This document shows positions 52,338-61,122 of a DNA stretch of 64,000 nt, piece by piece; positions within the stretch are counted from its first letter, which is position 1; the number at the start of each line of letters is the position of its first letter. The DNA is from Methanocorpusculum sp. (GTDB taxonomy: Archaea > Halobacteriota > Methanomicrobia > Methanomicrobiales > Methanocorpusculaceae). The stretch covers positions 1-64,000 of the forward strand of contig NZ_JAUSPQ010000007.1 in the NCBI RefSeq assembly GCF_030655665.1, read 5' to 3'. The translations under genes were made by a program, and so were the position numbers. The notes beneath the pieces are model-generated. The model did no database searches. It saw nothing but the letters and a program-made list of their open reading frames with translations, and was not told the DNA's origin.

Positions 52338-52960
52338 ACGCGGATCCACTCTTTATCGACTACGGTATATCCTTCGACAGGGCGTTCCCAGATCACGTGC
52401 ATAAGCATTTTGATCTTTTCATAGGTATCGAACGGGATCTTGATCGGATCAAGATACTCGGTCCCAAGACGCGGAACAAAGATCAGCGACCTGCCTTCAC
52501 AGGCGAACCGGTCCTCGGCATAATACAGAGCTTCCGGCATGAGCTTCTCCTTTTTTGATTCCATTTCTTTGAGGATCGAATCCTTCACAAGCTCAATGAT
52601 CCGGTCATCCAGTTTGTCACGGAAGATGAAGATCTTCTCGCGCAGATCGTCCTGGGTGTGGACAAGTCTCATCCGGATCTCGGGCACAAGATGCGCGGGC
52701 AGAACGTTCGGCAGGTTTGCCGTGCGGTCGGTTGAATCAGGCTGGAAGAAGAGCGAGAACTTTTCGTTCAGATCATGATAGAGAAGCGGGTATTCAACAG
52801 CCCCGGAAAATCCGCAGTTGTCGCAGACGAGCATCGTCAGCGATCCGTCGAGGAATTTCTCACGAAGGTCATGGTTCGATGCGTTGATACTCTGATGAAG
52901 AGTAAACTCCTGTTTTGACCCGCACTTCGGGCAGGTGATGACTTTTACTTGTGATTTCAT
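52334..52960 (-). CDS. CpXC domain protein 2
   Basis: A 208-residue paralogue with ITCPKCGSKQEFTLHQSIN and LVCDNCGFSGAVEYP, two CxxC pairs that may form a zinc ribbon. It begins at the pyrK stop, so it belongs to the pyrD-pyrK operon. Function unknown. Confidence 0.8.
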   Translation of the reverse strand: MKSQVKVITCPKCGSKQEFTLHQSINASNHDLREKFLDGSLTMLVCDNCGFSGAVEYPLLYHDLNEKFSLFFQPDSTDRTANLPNVLPAHLVPEIRMRLVHTQDDLREKIFIFRDKLDDRIIELVKDSILKEMESKKEKLMPEALYYAEDRFACEGRSLIFVPRLGTEYLDPIKIPFDTYEKIKMLMHVIWERPVEGYTVVDKEWIRV

Positions 52961-53715
52961 TACTCTTTCCTCCCGCTTGGGCCGCGGTGATGGTGCGCGA
53001 ATTCACCGGTTTTTATCAGGTCGCCGGTGAAAACCGGACCGTCTTTGCAAACTCTGAGTCCATGATCGTCCATACAGCAGGATCCGCAGACGCCGACCGC
53101 GCATTTCATGTACCGGTGCATGGAGAACTGACCGCGGTTTTCGATCCCTTTTGCAACCAGACGGTCGAGGATCCCTTTCATCATCATCTCTGGACCGCAG
53201 ACACAGATCGTATCGTATGATTCAACATCGATCTGATCAAGAATGCCGGTCACAAATCCGTGGAATCCAAAGGTCCCGTCATCTGTGGCGATCTTGAGGT
53301 CGCTGACTTTTGCGAGTTCCTCGGCAAAGACGAGTTCTTCGCGGGTCCGTGCCCCGAGGATAAACGTGTCGACCTCTCCTGATGCAGCGAGGGTGAAGAG
53401 CGGGGTGACCCCGATCCCTCCGGCGATTGCAAGTACTTTTCCGCTCGGCCAAAATCCATTGCCGAACGGACCGCGGATACCGATTTTATCTCCGGCTTTC
53501 AGTGAGAAGAGCGCTTCTGTGGCATCTCCTACTTTCATGACGGTGATGGAGTTTGCCCCGGAAAATGCCATCGGGATCTCGTCGACTCCCGGGATCCAGA
53601 CCATACAGAACTGACCGGGTCTGAATGCAAAGAGTTTGTCGAAGACGAACGTTTTCACGGTGGGCGTTTCATTGACGACTGTTGTGATCGTGACGACCTC
53701 GGGCATTTCAGACAT
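52960..53715 (-). CDS. pyrK: Dihydroorotate dehydrogenase electron-transfer subunit
   Basis: A 251-residue FAD and [2Fe-2S] protein. The FAD site is FRPGQFCMVWIPG, the NAD site GGIGVTPLFTLA, and the cluster is bound by CAVGVCGSCCMDDHGLRVC near the C-terminus. It passes electrons from PyrD to NAD. The ATG at 53715 has a GGTG site; a GTG six bases upstream is possible. It overlaps the end of pyrD. Confidence 0.92.
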   Translation of the reverse strand: MSEMPEVVTITTVVNETPTVKTFVFDKLFAFRPGQFCMVWIPGVDEIPMAFSGANSITVMKVGDATEALFSLKAGDKIGIRGPFGNGFWPSGKVLAIAGGIGVTPLFTLAASGEVDTFILGARTREELVFAEELAKVSDLKIATDDGTFGFHGFVTGILDQIDVESYDTICVCGPEMMMKGILDRLVAKGIENRGQFSMHRYMKCAVGVCGSCCMDDHGLRVCKDGPVFTGDLIKTGEFAHHHRGPSGRKE

Positions 53716-54592
53716 GGGCACACCCCACGATCTCCTCTGCGGGTATCCCGTCTGGAGAGTAAAGATCAGCTGCTATTTCCGAAAATACATTGACTGAGTC
53801 ATGGATGGCGCTGCCGATCTCGACGGCGGAGGCGCCCGCCATCATCATTTCGAGCACATTATCTGCAGTCGAGATACCGCCGCATCCGATGATGGGGATG
53901 TCGACCGCTTCATACAGGTCGTAGACGCTTCTGAGTGCGATCGGGAAGATCGCTTTGCCGGAGAGTCCGCCGAAGAAGTTTCCAAGGACCGGGCGGCGCA
54001 TTTCGGTGGATATCCGCATGGCTTTTACGGTATTTATTGCGACTATCGCGTCGGCTCCGCCGTCTTCTGCGGCTTTGCCAATTATTTTGATATCGGTCAC
54101 GTTGGGGGTGAGTTTGACCCAGACGGGTTTATTGTATGTTTTGACGATATCGGTGCATTCCCTGACGATGCGGGGGTTTACCCCGATGGATGCCCCGTAT
54201 CCTTCGGCGTGCGGACAGGAGAGGTTCAGCTCGAATGCGGCGGCATCCGGAAACCAGGAAGCTACGGTGCCGAACTGTTCGGGGGTCCCGCCGAAGATGC
54301 TGACGACGACCGGCTCTCCCTTGAGGGGAGCGATCTCTTCGACGAAGTCTTTGGACGGGTTTGGCAGTCCCATGGCATTGATGAGTCCGCCGTCGACCGG
54401 GATGAGGGCGGGTCCGTGATGGCCGGGAATCGCTTCCGGGCCGATGGATTTTGTCACGACGCCTCCTGCACCGAGATCAAGCATTCGTTTTAATGATGCA
54501 CCGGTGGTCCCGAGGATCCCTGCTGCAAGGAGCATATGATTTTTGAGAGGGACACCGGCGATCTCCTCTTCTGGAAGCTGTATCTGGATCAT
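53708..54592 (-). CDS. pyrD: Dihydroorotate dehydrogenase, class 1B catalytic subunit
   Basis: A 294-residue FMN barrel enzyme. It shows ELNLSCPHAEGYG with the active-site cysteine region, PVWVKLTPNVTD with the substrate lysine and IIGCGGISTADN for the FMN phosphate. It oxidises dihydroorotate in pyrimidine synthesis. The ATG at 54592 (MIQIQLPEEEI) is the natural start; the frame is open further. It is divergent from argH. Confidence 0.93.
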   Translation of the reverse strand: MIQIQLPEEEIAGVPLKNHMLLAAGILGTTGASLKRMLDLGAGGVVTKSIGPEAIPGHHGPALIPVDGGLINAMGLPNPSKDFVEEIAPLKGEPVVVSIFGGTPEQFGTVASWFPDAAAFELNLSCPHAEGYGASIGVNPRIVRECTDIVKTYNKPVWVKLTPNVTDIKIIGKAAEDGGADAIVAINTVKAMRISTEMRRPVLGNFFGGLSGKAIFPIALRSVYDLYEAVDIPIIGCGGISTADNVLEMMMAGASAVEIGSAIHDSVNVFSEIAADLYSPDGIPAEEIVGCAHV

Positions 54593-54732
54593 TGTATTTC
54601 TTGAAGGTACTATTCGCGGTTTTGGGTTATGTAACTCTCTATCTTCCTGCGGTTGATCTCCCCATATCCGGAAAAGACTATCAACCATTTTAACTCTACC
54701 GCACTAAATAAGTACATAGGTTTAGAGTTTAC
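54593..54732. promoter_or_regulatory. pyrD/argH divergent promoter region
   Basis: A 140-base gap between divergent genes. A CTAAATAAG near 54702-54712 is a TATA candidate for argH about 25 bases upstream, and AATTTTATAT-type sites are absent; the pyrD side has no clear TATA. Confidence 0.35.
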
Positions 54733-56211
54733 ATGGCAACAGATCAGATACGCAAAGGAAGGCTGGACGGTGTACGACCCGAGGCGGTCGAACGCTATCT
54801 TTCTTCGATGGAAGCGGACAAACAGATCGCATCGAGTGATATCCGGGTGGACATCGCCCACATCCTGATGCTCAAAAAACAGAATTTGATCGATGGGGTC
54901 TCCGCAAAAAAACTGCTGACAGCTCTGCAGGGTTACCTGGAAAACGGTCTCCCTGAGGATGCATTCGATATGACCCGTGAGGATATCCATGCCGGGATCG
55001 AAGCACAGCTCATCGCCGATGCAGGTTCAGATGCCGGAGGCCGCATGCATCTGGGTCGGAGCAGGAACGACGAGGTCGCGACCTGCCTTAGAATGCGTAC
55101 CCGTGAACTGATTATCGATACATTAATCGCCCTATTTGAGCTGCGTCAGTCACTCATATCCCGTGCTGAGGAGCATACGACCACAATAATGCCCGGTTTT
55201 ACGCATCTTCAGCACGCCCAGCCGACAACTCTCGCCCATTACCTCCTTGCCTACGAAAGCCTCTTTGCCCGTGACACGTCCCGTCTTTTCGACGCATATA
55301 CCCGTGTGAATATCTCTCCTCTGGGTTCAGCCGCCTTTGCCGGAACGGGTTTTCCGATCGACCGTAACCTCACCGCCGAATACCTCGGATTTGCAAACCC
55401 GATGGAAAACAGCATGGACGCTGTTGCGAATCGTGATTTTATCGCAGAAACGCTCAGCGATCTTGCCATCCTGATGACAAATATCAGCCGGATCTGTGAA
55501 GAGCTGATCCTCTGGTCGACCTCGTTTGTTAAATTCGTTGATCTGGATGATGCCTACTGCTCGACAAGCAGCATTATGCCGCAGAAGAAAAATCCGGACA
55601 CACTAGAGATCATGCGGGCAAAAAGCGCCGCCGTGATCGGTGAACTTACCGCTGCTCTCACCCTGATCAAATCCCTGCCTATGAGCTATAACCGGGATCT
55701 TCAGGATCTGAACCCGCATCTCTGGAATGCGTTCCATCAGACAAATACTTCGATCCCTCTCCTCGCAGAAATCATTTCTACTGCAGAGTTCAATGTTCCT
55801 GCGATGAAAAAGCAGGCAACGGTCGGCAATACTACCGCCACCGAACTTGCTGATTTCCTTGTCCGCGAGTATAATATTCCATTCAGAACTGCCCACAACA
55901 TAGTCGGCAGGGCAGTTAAACTCGGATCCCTCGATCTCGATGTAGTGAATGGTGCGGCAATAGAGCTTGCAAAGATCTCACTCAAAGAAAAGGGACTGAC
56001 TGAAGACACGATCAAAAAAGTCCTTCATCCGGCAACTATCCTCCGGCAGAAGCAGAGTTTCGGCTCGCCGAATCCGAAGATGATGAAAAAAGCCGTAAAA
56101 GTCGCAGATATCCGTCTGGTCCAGGACCAGGTGACCGGCGATATCCTGCAGGATCAGCTGAGAGATGCTGATGAAAAAATGAAAACAGCTATACAGGAAC
56201 TTGATTTATGA
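54733..56211 (+). CDS. argH: Argininosuccinate lyase
   Basis: A 492-residue fumarase-superfamily enzyme. The superfamily signature is SSIMPQKKNPD, and GRSRNDEVAT and TSSTSFV-type segments are seen. It splits argininosuccinate into arginine and fumarate. It overlaps gatD by four bases (ATGA). Confidence 0.95.
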   Translation: MATDQIRKGRLDGVRPEAVERYLSSMEADKQIASSDIRVDIAHILMLKKQNLIDGVSAKKLLTALQGYLENGLPEDAFDMTREDIHAGIEAQLIADAGSDAGGRMHLGRSRNDEVATCLRMRTRELIIDTLIALFELRQSLISRAEEHTTTIMPGFTHLQHAQPTTLAHYLLAYESLFARDTSRLFDAYTRVNISPLGSAAFAGTGFPIDRNLTAEYLGFANPMENSMDAVANRDFIAETLSDLAILMTNISRICEELILWSTSFVKFVDLDDAYCSTSSIMPQKKNPDTLEIMRAKSAAVIGELTAALTLIKSLPMSYNRDLQDLNPHLWNAFHQTNTSIPLLAEIISTAEFNVPAMKKQATVGNTTATELADFLVREYNIPFRTAHNIVGRAVKLGSLDLDVVNGAAIELAKISLKEKGLTEDTIKKVLHPATILRQKQSFGSPNPKMMKKAVKVADIRLVQDQVTGDILQDQLRDADEKMKTAIQELDL

Positions 56212-57443
56212 ATCTGAATAACAGTGACCCGGTAACCGTAGAATTTGCGGGAATCGAGATGGACGGTATTTTTATCAACCGTTCCGGCGAACATGCGATC
56301 GTAAAACTTTCGAGCGGCTACAATATCTGTGTCCCCGAATCGCTCTGCTCACCAAAGGAAAAGACCGCCTCTGCAGAAAAACCAGCAGTAATTCCTTTGA
56401 ATCAGGATGCATCCCTGCCGCTTCTCTCAATAATCTCGACCGGCGGTACGATCGCAAGTACCGTTGATTACCGAACCGGTGCCGTATCATCAAAATTCAC
56501 AGCCGAAGATATTCTCCGAAGCATCCCTGAACTTGCCGGGATCGCCCGTTATCATACGCTTCAGCCCTTCCAGGTCTTATCTGAAAACATGAATCCCGCC
56601 ATGTGGCAGGAACTTACCCGGAACATTCACGACGAGATCCTCAAAGGTGCTCAGGGGATCATTGTCACGCATGGAACCGATACCATGCTCTATAGCGCTG
56701 CGGCCGTTTCCTTTATGCTGAGTACGCCTGTCCCAATCATATTCGTCGGAGCTCAGCGGAGTGCCGACCGTCCAAGCAGTGACAATGCAATGAATGCGAT
56801 CTGCTCAGCAAAAGCTGCCGTCAGTGATCTTGGCGAGGTCGTTATCTGTATGCACGCAAACGAGAGCGATACGAAATGTGCTCTTCACCGGGCGACCAGA
56901 GTCCGCAAAAATCATACATCCCGCCGTGATGCGTTTCAGAGCATCGGCCGTGAGCCCGTCGGCAGTATAGAATATCCCGAAGGTACGGTCGTTCTCGCAA
57001 AAGATGCCGTCCTTCGCGGAACAAAGGAGCTTCGTCTCTCTGATAATCTTGTATCGAACTGCGGTCTTCTTCAGTATTATCCTGGTATGAATCCGGCGGT
57101 CATCGATGCATTCAAAGGCTACAAAGGTCTTGTGATCGCAGGAACCGGTCTTGGACATGTGGGAACTGATTGTATCGAGAGTATCACCCGCCTTACGGCG
57201 TCCGGAACTACCGTTATCATGACCTCACAGTGTCAGGCCGGCAGCGTGTGTGATCGGGTGTATGAGACCGGACGTGACCTTCTGGATGCGGGTGTCATCG
57301 AAGGAGGAAGTATGCTTCCCGAAGTCGCACTCGTAAAACTTATGTGGGTGCTAGGAAATGCCACCCGAAAAGAGGATATTCGCCGCCTTATGCAGACGAA
57401 TCTCAAGGGTGAACTTGAATATGATCTCTGGAGGTGTGCATAA
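56208..57443 (+). CDS. gatD: Glutamyl-tRNA(Gln) amidotransferase subunit D
   Basis: A 411-residue asparaginase-like subunit after an N-terminal small barrel (about 1-80). The active-site threonines are in STGGTIAST and VTHGTDTM. It releases ammonia from glutamine for GatE in making Gln-tRNA(Gln). It overlaps argH at its start and gatE by one base at its end. Confidence 0.95.
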   Translation: MNLNNSDPVTVEFAGIEMDGIFINRSGEHAIVKLSSGYNICVPESLCSPKEKTASAEKPAVIPLNQDASLPLLSIISTGGTIASTVDYRTGAVSSKFTAEDILRSIPELAGIARYHTLQPFQVLSENMNPAMWQELTRNIHDEILKGAQGIIVTHGTDTMLYSAAAVSFMLSTPVPIIFVGAQRSADRPSSDNAMNAICSAKAAVSDLGEVVICMHANESDTKCALHRATRVRKNHTSRRDAFQSIGREPVGSIEYPEGTVVLAKDAVLRGTKELRLSDNLVSNCGLLQYYPGMNPAVIDAFKGYKGLVIAGTGLGHVGTDCIESITRLTASGTTVIMTSQCQAGSVCDRVYETGRDLLDAGVIEGGSMLPEVALVKLMWVLGNATRKEDIRRLMQTNLKGELEYDLWRCA

Positions 57444-59272
57444 TGGATTATGCAGCAATAGGTCTGAAAGCAGGACTGGAGATCCACCAGCAGCTCAATA
57501 CCACAGAAAAGCTCTTCTGCCACTCGCCGACGGTCGTTCGCGACTCAGCCGAACACAACGGGGAGATCAGCAGGTATCTTCGTATCGCAACGTCCGAGAT
57601 GGGCGATGTGGACCGTGCAGCTAAAGAAGAGCTGATGAATCAGCGTCTGTTTACCTACTACACGTATGATTCCACCGGTCTTGTCGAGATCGACGAAGAG
57701 CCGCCTGCCCCCCTGAACCCTGATGCACTTGACGTCGTGCTGACGATCGCCAAGATGTTTGACATGACTCCCCTTCCGGAGATCCACACGATGAGGAAGA
57801 TGATCGTGGATGGTTCGGCAACGAGCGGGTTCCAGAGAACTGCCCTGGTCGCGCTGAACGGATCGATCGAGCACTCCTGTAGGGTCGAAACCATAGCAGT
57901 CGAAGAAGAGGCATGTCAGCGTATCGAGGACACGATCTTCTCTGTCGACAGACTGGGGATCCCGCTTATCGAGATCACCACCTCACCCTGTATGAAGACC
58001 CCTGACGAGGTCCATGATGTCGCTCAGTATATCGGTATGACGCTTCGCTCGACCGGTCGGGTAAAGCGTGGTATCGGCACGATCCGCCAAGACGTCAATG
58101 TCTCGATCAGAGACGGCGCCCGTGTGGAGATCAAAGGTGTCCAGGAACTTGATCTCATCGCCGAGGTCGTCCGCCGTGAGGTCCAGAGGCAGCTCTCTCT
58201 TCTTGCGATCAAAGACGAACTTGTCGCGAGAAATGCAATAGTCAACGGAGAAGTGTATGATGTTACCGCCGTCTTCTCCCAGACCCAGTCCCAGGTTTTG
58301 AAGAAAGCCCGCGTCATTCTTGGAACCGTTCTTCACGGTTTTAACGGTCTCGTTGGTCTGGAGATCCAGCCGGATCGCCGTCTGGGGTCGGAGATGTCCG
58401 ATTACGCAAAGAAATGCGGTGTCGGCGGGCTCTTCCACACCGACGAACTTCCGGCATACGGCGTGACCGAAGCCGAGGTTCATGTCCTCAAAGAAACACT
58501 CGGCGCCGGGCCGAATGATGCGGTGATCATCGTTGCCGCCACCGAGCAGAAGTGCCGGTGTGCCATGCAGATGATCATCCGCCGTGCGAAGATGGCATTC
58601 GAAGGTGTTCCCGAGGAGACCAGAAAGATGCTTGAGGGTGGTTCGACCGCATATATGCGCCCGCTTCCCGGCGCGGCACGTATGTATCCCGAGACCGACA
58701 TCCTTCCCGTTCCGGTCACGAAAGAGTACTGGGAAAGTATCGCGATGCCTGAACTTTTGTCGGTGAAGGCTGAACGTTTTGTCTCCGAGTACGGACTTGA
58801 TGCCGGCATGGCGAGACAGATGGCATTCTCTGAAAAACTTCCGCTGTTTGAGCGCGCAGTTGCCGAAGGAGTTCGTCCGGTGTTTGCGGCAAGAACGATC
58901 CTTGCTTCACTCAAGGAGCTTTCACGTGCCGGGATCTCCTCTGAAACGTTGTCGGATGACGCCATTATCGCGGTAATGAAGACCGTTGAAGCAGGAAATG
59001 CGGCAAAAGAAGCCGTTCTCGATATCCTCACGGCATGTGCCAAAGGGATGTCAGTGTCAGATGCGGTCAGTCGTGTTGCCCCTGCATTCTCCCGGGAGGA
59101 ACTTCAGGATCTGGTACACGACATCGTGTCCGACCGGGTGGATTTCATCCGCACACGCGGCAAGGCGGCCCTTGGCCCCGTCATGGGTCTTGTCATGAAG
59201 GAAGTCCGCGGAAGGATCGACGGGAAAGTTGTTTCCGAAGTACTGGATGAGGAGCTTGGCCGTATCATCTGA
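57443..59272 (+). CDS. gatE: Glutamyl-tRNA(Gln) amidotransferase subunit E
   Basis: A 609-residue archaeal GatE. The GatB-like start is GLKAGLEIHQQLNT, with GIPLIEITTSP and IRQDVNVSIRDGARVEIKG, and an AspRS-like insert and a YqeY-like tail follow. The ATG at 57443 sits directly after GGAGGTG and overlaps the gatD stop by one base. It amidates Glu-tRNA(Gln). Confidence 0.95.
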   Translation: MDYAAIGLKAGLEIHQQLNTTEKLFCHSPTVVRDSAEHNGEISRYLRIATSEMGDVDRAAKEELMNQRLFTYYTYDSTGLVEIDEEPPAPLNPDALDVVLTIAKMFDMTPLPEIHTMRKMIVDGSATSGFQRTALVALNGSIEHSCRVETIAVEEEACQRIEDTIFSVDRLGIPLIEITTSPCMKTPDEVHDVAQYIGMTLRSTGRVKRGIGTIRQDVNVSIRDGARVEIKGVQELDLIAEVVRREVQRQLSLLAIKDELVARNAIVNGEVYDVTAVFSQTQSQVLKKARVILGTVLHGFNGLVGLEIQPDRRLGSEMSDYAKKCGVGGLFHTDELPAYGVTEAEVHVLKETLGAGPNDAVIIVAATEQKCRCAMQMIIRRAKMAFEGVPEETRKMLEGGSTAYMRPLPGAARMYPETDILPVPVTKEYWESIAMPELLSVKAERFVSEYGLDAGMARQMAFSEKLPLFERAVAEGVRPVFAARTILASLKELSRAGISSETLSDDAIIAVMKTVEAGNAAKEAVLDILTACAKGMSVSDAVSRVAPAFSREELQDLVHDIVSDRVDFIRTRGKAALGPVMGLVMKEVRGRIDGKVVSEVLDEELGRII

Positions 59273-59339
59273 GTATGTACGGTTGAAGTATAGAGATATG
59301 TTTAAGTGACTGGGGCACTAACAAAATACGGAGTTCAAT

Positions 59340-59618
59340 ATGGGTAAGACAGGAAGTATCAACTGGCACCAGGTAAAAGGTGTCAACGGTCAGATTCGCC
59401 TTGTCCCGCAGAAAGAGGGAGAGGTCAAAAAGCCCGGACCGAATCAGAGATTCAAGAGAGCAAGCATTGTTTCCAAGATTGAGAGCCGCATGGCAAACAA
59501 TCCGCAGCAGGGACGTGGACGTGGACGCGGTCCGAAGATCGCCGACCAGCGTATCCGCCGCCGGATCCGCCGCTCGAAGAAATCGATGATGGGCGCAAAA
59601 GCAAAAGCAAAGCGTTAA
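59340..59618 (+). CDS. DUF5350-type basic protein
   Basis: A 92-residue highly basic protein (KPGPNQRFKRAS, GRGRGRGPKIADQRIRRR, ending AKAKAKR). It resembles the archaeal DUF5350 family. Its charge suits RNA or ribosome binding, but no function is known. It lies 67 bases after gatE. A TATA-like TATGTTTAAG sits near 59297. Confidence 0.75.
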   Translation: MGKTGSINWHQVKGVNGQIRLVPQKEGEVKKPGPNQRFKRASIVSKIESRMANNPQQGRGRGRGPKIADQRIRRRIRRSKKSMMGAKAKAKR

Positions 59619-59799
59619 CATTTCACATCAATTTTTCATTACATCAATACATGATGCGGAACCCCGCGTCATTATTTTTCTCTTGTTTTAGAAATCAGTG
59701 CAGATTTTTTTAATCGCATATCTCATTTCAACCGTGTCGAATGACGGTCTATTTCTCAAAAAATGGCAAAAAAGTGTCTGGTTTTTTATATTATTCTGC

Positions 59800-61044
59800 T
59801 CAGATCAGTTCGCCGATCAGATAATGGCGCCTGTGTCCGGTGATCTTCACCGTGATCTCGGTTCCGATATCGATATTTTCCATGATCACAATGTTCTGAT
59901 AGGTCCGATCGCGCGCAGTGACACTTCCCTGTTTTACGACCTCCGTCACGACTGCCGTCATGATCTGACCGATCAGGGCTTCGTTATTCGCATCATACAC
60001 TTCATTTGCTGCATTGGTGAGTTCCCGGGACCGCTGTTTTTTGATTTGTTCGGGAATTTTTTTCATCTTTGCTGCGGGTGTGTTCGGGCGCACGGAAAAA
60101 CGGGTAATGTTCACCTTCCCGGGTCTTGTCCGTCTGATCTGTGCAGAAGACGCCGCAGCATCTTCGTCCGTTTCACCGGAAAAACCTGCAATGTAATCGG
60201 TACTTATGCGGATCTGCGGGAACGCTTCGCGTGCCCTTCGGCAAATCTCTTCATACTGCGCCGAGGTGTAGCGTCGTCCCATCAGTCTGAGGACCGAATC
60301 AGATCCGGACTGGACCGGGATGTGAAGAAACAGGAAGATCTTCGGGTCCCTGAGTGCGTCAAGAAAATCGTCAAGGATCGGGAGAAGTGTATCGGGATTT
60401 GCCATCCCGATCCTAATCATGAAATCTCCCCGGATCTTGCAGAGTTTTCGCAGGAGATCCGGGAGCCGTTGTCCGTCATTTCGGTCAAGACCCCAGGATG
60501 ATGTATCCTGGGCAGTCAATTGGATCTCGGTCGCTCCTGCTTCAATGATACTCTCTGCCTGCCGAACGATGTCTTCGGCTGAAAAACTCACCAGCTTTCC
60601 CCGGGCGATCCGCGTTATGCAGTAAGTACAATGTCCATTACATCCCCGGGCGATCTGGAGAACGGCATTTGTGCCGGAATGTGCAGTTGCGACCTCCATA
60701 TAGCAGGAGTGGATAAGGGCCGGGTCGATAATATGGATGTGGGGATATTTGGTATGGAGAACGTCTTCGGCGACCGGGGGAAGACAGCCGGTAACAAAAA
60801 GAAGTTTTCCGGCATACAGGTCGAGACGTTCATACATATGCTGTTCGGTTTTATCGATAACTACACAGGTATTGATCAAAATTGCATCTGCTTCTTCTGC
60901 GGATGATGCCGGCACGCATCCCTGGTTCCTCGCGATCTCCATGAGTTTCTCGGTATCCCCTGCATTATACGTGCACCCGTAGGTTTCGGCATAGAGGGAA
61001 ATATTTTTGAGAAGCTTCAGTGATTCGGCGGTTTGTGCGTCCAT
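59800..61044 (-). CDS. tRNA threonylcarbamoyladenosine methylthiotransferase (archaeal MtaB/CDKAL1 type)
   Basis: A 414-residue radical-SAM methylthiotransferase. The N-terminal MTTase domain starts YAETYGCTYNAGDTEK (Cys24), with a second cysteine in INTC (Cys60) and a third in TGCLPP (Cys87). The radical-SAM triad is ARGCNGHCTYC (Cys135, 139 and 142). A TRAM domain forms the C-terminus. It makes ms2t6A at tRNA position 37. The ATG at 61044 gives 12 residues before the usual start, with no strong SD. Confidence 0.88.
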   Translation of the reverse strand: MDAQTAESLKLLKNISLYAETYGCTYNAGDTEKLMEIARNQGCVPASSAEEADAILINTCVVIDKTEQHMYERLDLYAGKLLFVTGCLPPVAEDVLHTKYPHIHIIDPALIHSCYMEVATAHSGTNAVLQIARGCNGHCTYCITRIARGKLVSFSAEDIVRQAESIIEAGATEIQLTAQDTSSWGLDRNDGQRLPDLLRKLCKIRGDFMIRIGMANPDTLLPILDDFLDALRDPKIFLFLHIPVQSGSDSVLRLMGRRYTSAQYEEICRRAREAFPQIRISTDYIAGFSGETDEDAAASSAQIRRTRPGKVNITRFSVRPNTPAAKMKKIPEQIKKQRSRELTNAANEVYDANNEALIGQIMTAVVTEVVKQGSVTARDRTYQNIVIMENIDIGTEITVKITGHRRHYLIGELI

Positions 61045-61122
61045 GTTATACCTTACTATATCTTCCCAGAGATAAATAATTAAATAGTATTCAGACTATC
61101 ATTTTAAAACGGAATATTTTAT

